Of a DNA stretch of 6,895 nt, positions 6,630-6,895 are shown in pieces. Source of the stretch: Acidobacteriota bacterium (GTDB taxonomy: Bacteria; Acidobacteriota; Terriglobia; Terriglobales; Acidobacteriaceae); assembly GCA_003223595.1 (NCBI GenBank), contig QHVR01000033.1, forward strand, positions 1-6,895, written 5' to 3'. Positions within the stretch are counted from its first letter, which is position 1. Every line of letters begins with the position of its first letter. The notes under the pieces are model-generated. The model worked only from the letters and a program-made list of their open reading frames with translations. It searched no databases and was not told where the DNA came from. Position numbers and translations under genes: made by a program.

Positions 6630-6633
6630 CCTC
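6630..6633 (-). promoter_or_regulatory. Ribosome binding site of glmS
   Basis: GAGG on the minus strand, 7 bases before the glmS ATG, sits wholly inside the 17-base gap after purS. It supports independent initiation on a shared message. Confidence 0.7.
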
Positions 6634-6639
6634 GGTGAT

Positions 6640-6882
6640 TTACTCGGCCAGGGAGAATCGGAAGTCTTCAATTACCGGGTTAGTCAGGACCTCTCGCGCG
6701 ATGCGTTCGACTTCCGACTGCGCCTCGTCACGAGACAGGCCGTCCAGCGTCAGTTCAAAGTACTTGCCCTGGCGCACTCCTTCCAAACCCTTGTAGCCCA
6801 TTTTTTTCAGCGCGCCATGGATCGTTTTGCCCTGAGGATCTAGAACGCTTTTCTTCAGTGAAACGTAGACGTAGGCAGTCAT
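6640..6882 (-). CDS. purS: Phosphoribosylformylglycinamidine synthase subunit PurS
   Basis: PurS is the small structural subunit that bridges PurL and the glutaminase PurQ. The complex makes formylglycinamidine ribonucleotide (FGAM) from FGAR, ATP and glutamine, the fourth step of purine synthesis. The product has 80 residues, the usual length for this family. It carries its hallmarks: VYVSLKKSVLDPQGKTIHGA (5-24), GVRQGKYFELTL (35-46) and NPVIEDFRFSL (68-78), closely matching B. subtilis PurS in order and spacing. Presence of a separate PurS implies the three-subunit enzyme rather than the long single-chain PurL of E. coli. Only 13 bases upstream are visible, without a clear Shine-Dalgarno, so the start rests on family alignment. 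The gene is followed by glmS after 17 bases, so the two likely share an operon; purQ and purL are not in the window. Confidence 0.95.
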   Translation of the reverse strand: MTAYVYVSLKKSVLDPQGKTIHGALKKMGYKGLEGVRQGKYFELTLDGLSRDEAQSEVERIAREVLTNPVIEDFRFSLAE

Positions 6883-6895
6883 AAGCCGACATTAT

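Overview
The window reads as ordinary bacterial chromosome of moderately high GC. It most resembles Acidobacteriota (Terriglobia/Koribacter-like). That guess rests on three impressions: a DnaK that opens its own transcription unit under an HspR-type operator, a single-pass membrane protein and a lipoprotein of kinds I associate with that phylum, and a PurS/GlmS pair of general bacterial type. No mobile element, CRISPR array, tRNA or rRNA was seen.

Layout, left to right. (1) The first 739 bases hold the N-terminal 246 codons of dnaK on the minus strand, cut by the window edge. Its promoter region contains a near-perfect HAIR inverted repeat, the operator of the MerR-family heat-shock repressor HspR. 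The repeat lies over the -35 hexamer and the promoter spacer. (2) Positions 925-1581, minus strand, encode an unrecognised single-pass membrane protein. (3) After a 178-base divergent gap with no promoter I would defend, positions 1760-2866, plus strand, encode an unrecognised lipoprotein, followed by a strong hairpin terminator. (4) Positions 3005-4582, plus strand, encode a polytopic membrane protein of the GT-C (PMT/GT39-like) glycosyltransferase type. (5) A 168-base convergent gap holds two back-to-back perfect hairpins and a coding-like stretch with no start codon. (6) Positions 4751-6622 (glmS) and 6640-6882 (purS), both minus strand, lie 17 bases apart and probably share a transcript that starts beyond the right edge.

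The genes do not form one obvious system. DnaK is stress proteostasis. GlmS makes glucosamine-6-phosphate for peptidoglycan and other amino-sugar polymers. PurS belongs to purine synthesis. GlmS and the PurS-containing complex both consume glutamine amide nitrogen, which gives that pair a loose logic. The membrane protein, lipoprotein and GT-C protein are envelope proteins of unknown partners. I found no convincing novel defence or mobile system. The most informative signals are the HspR-type operator on dnaK and the structured, coding-like convergent spacer.
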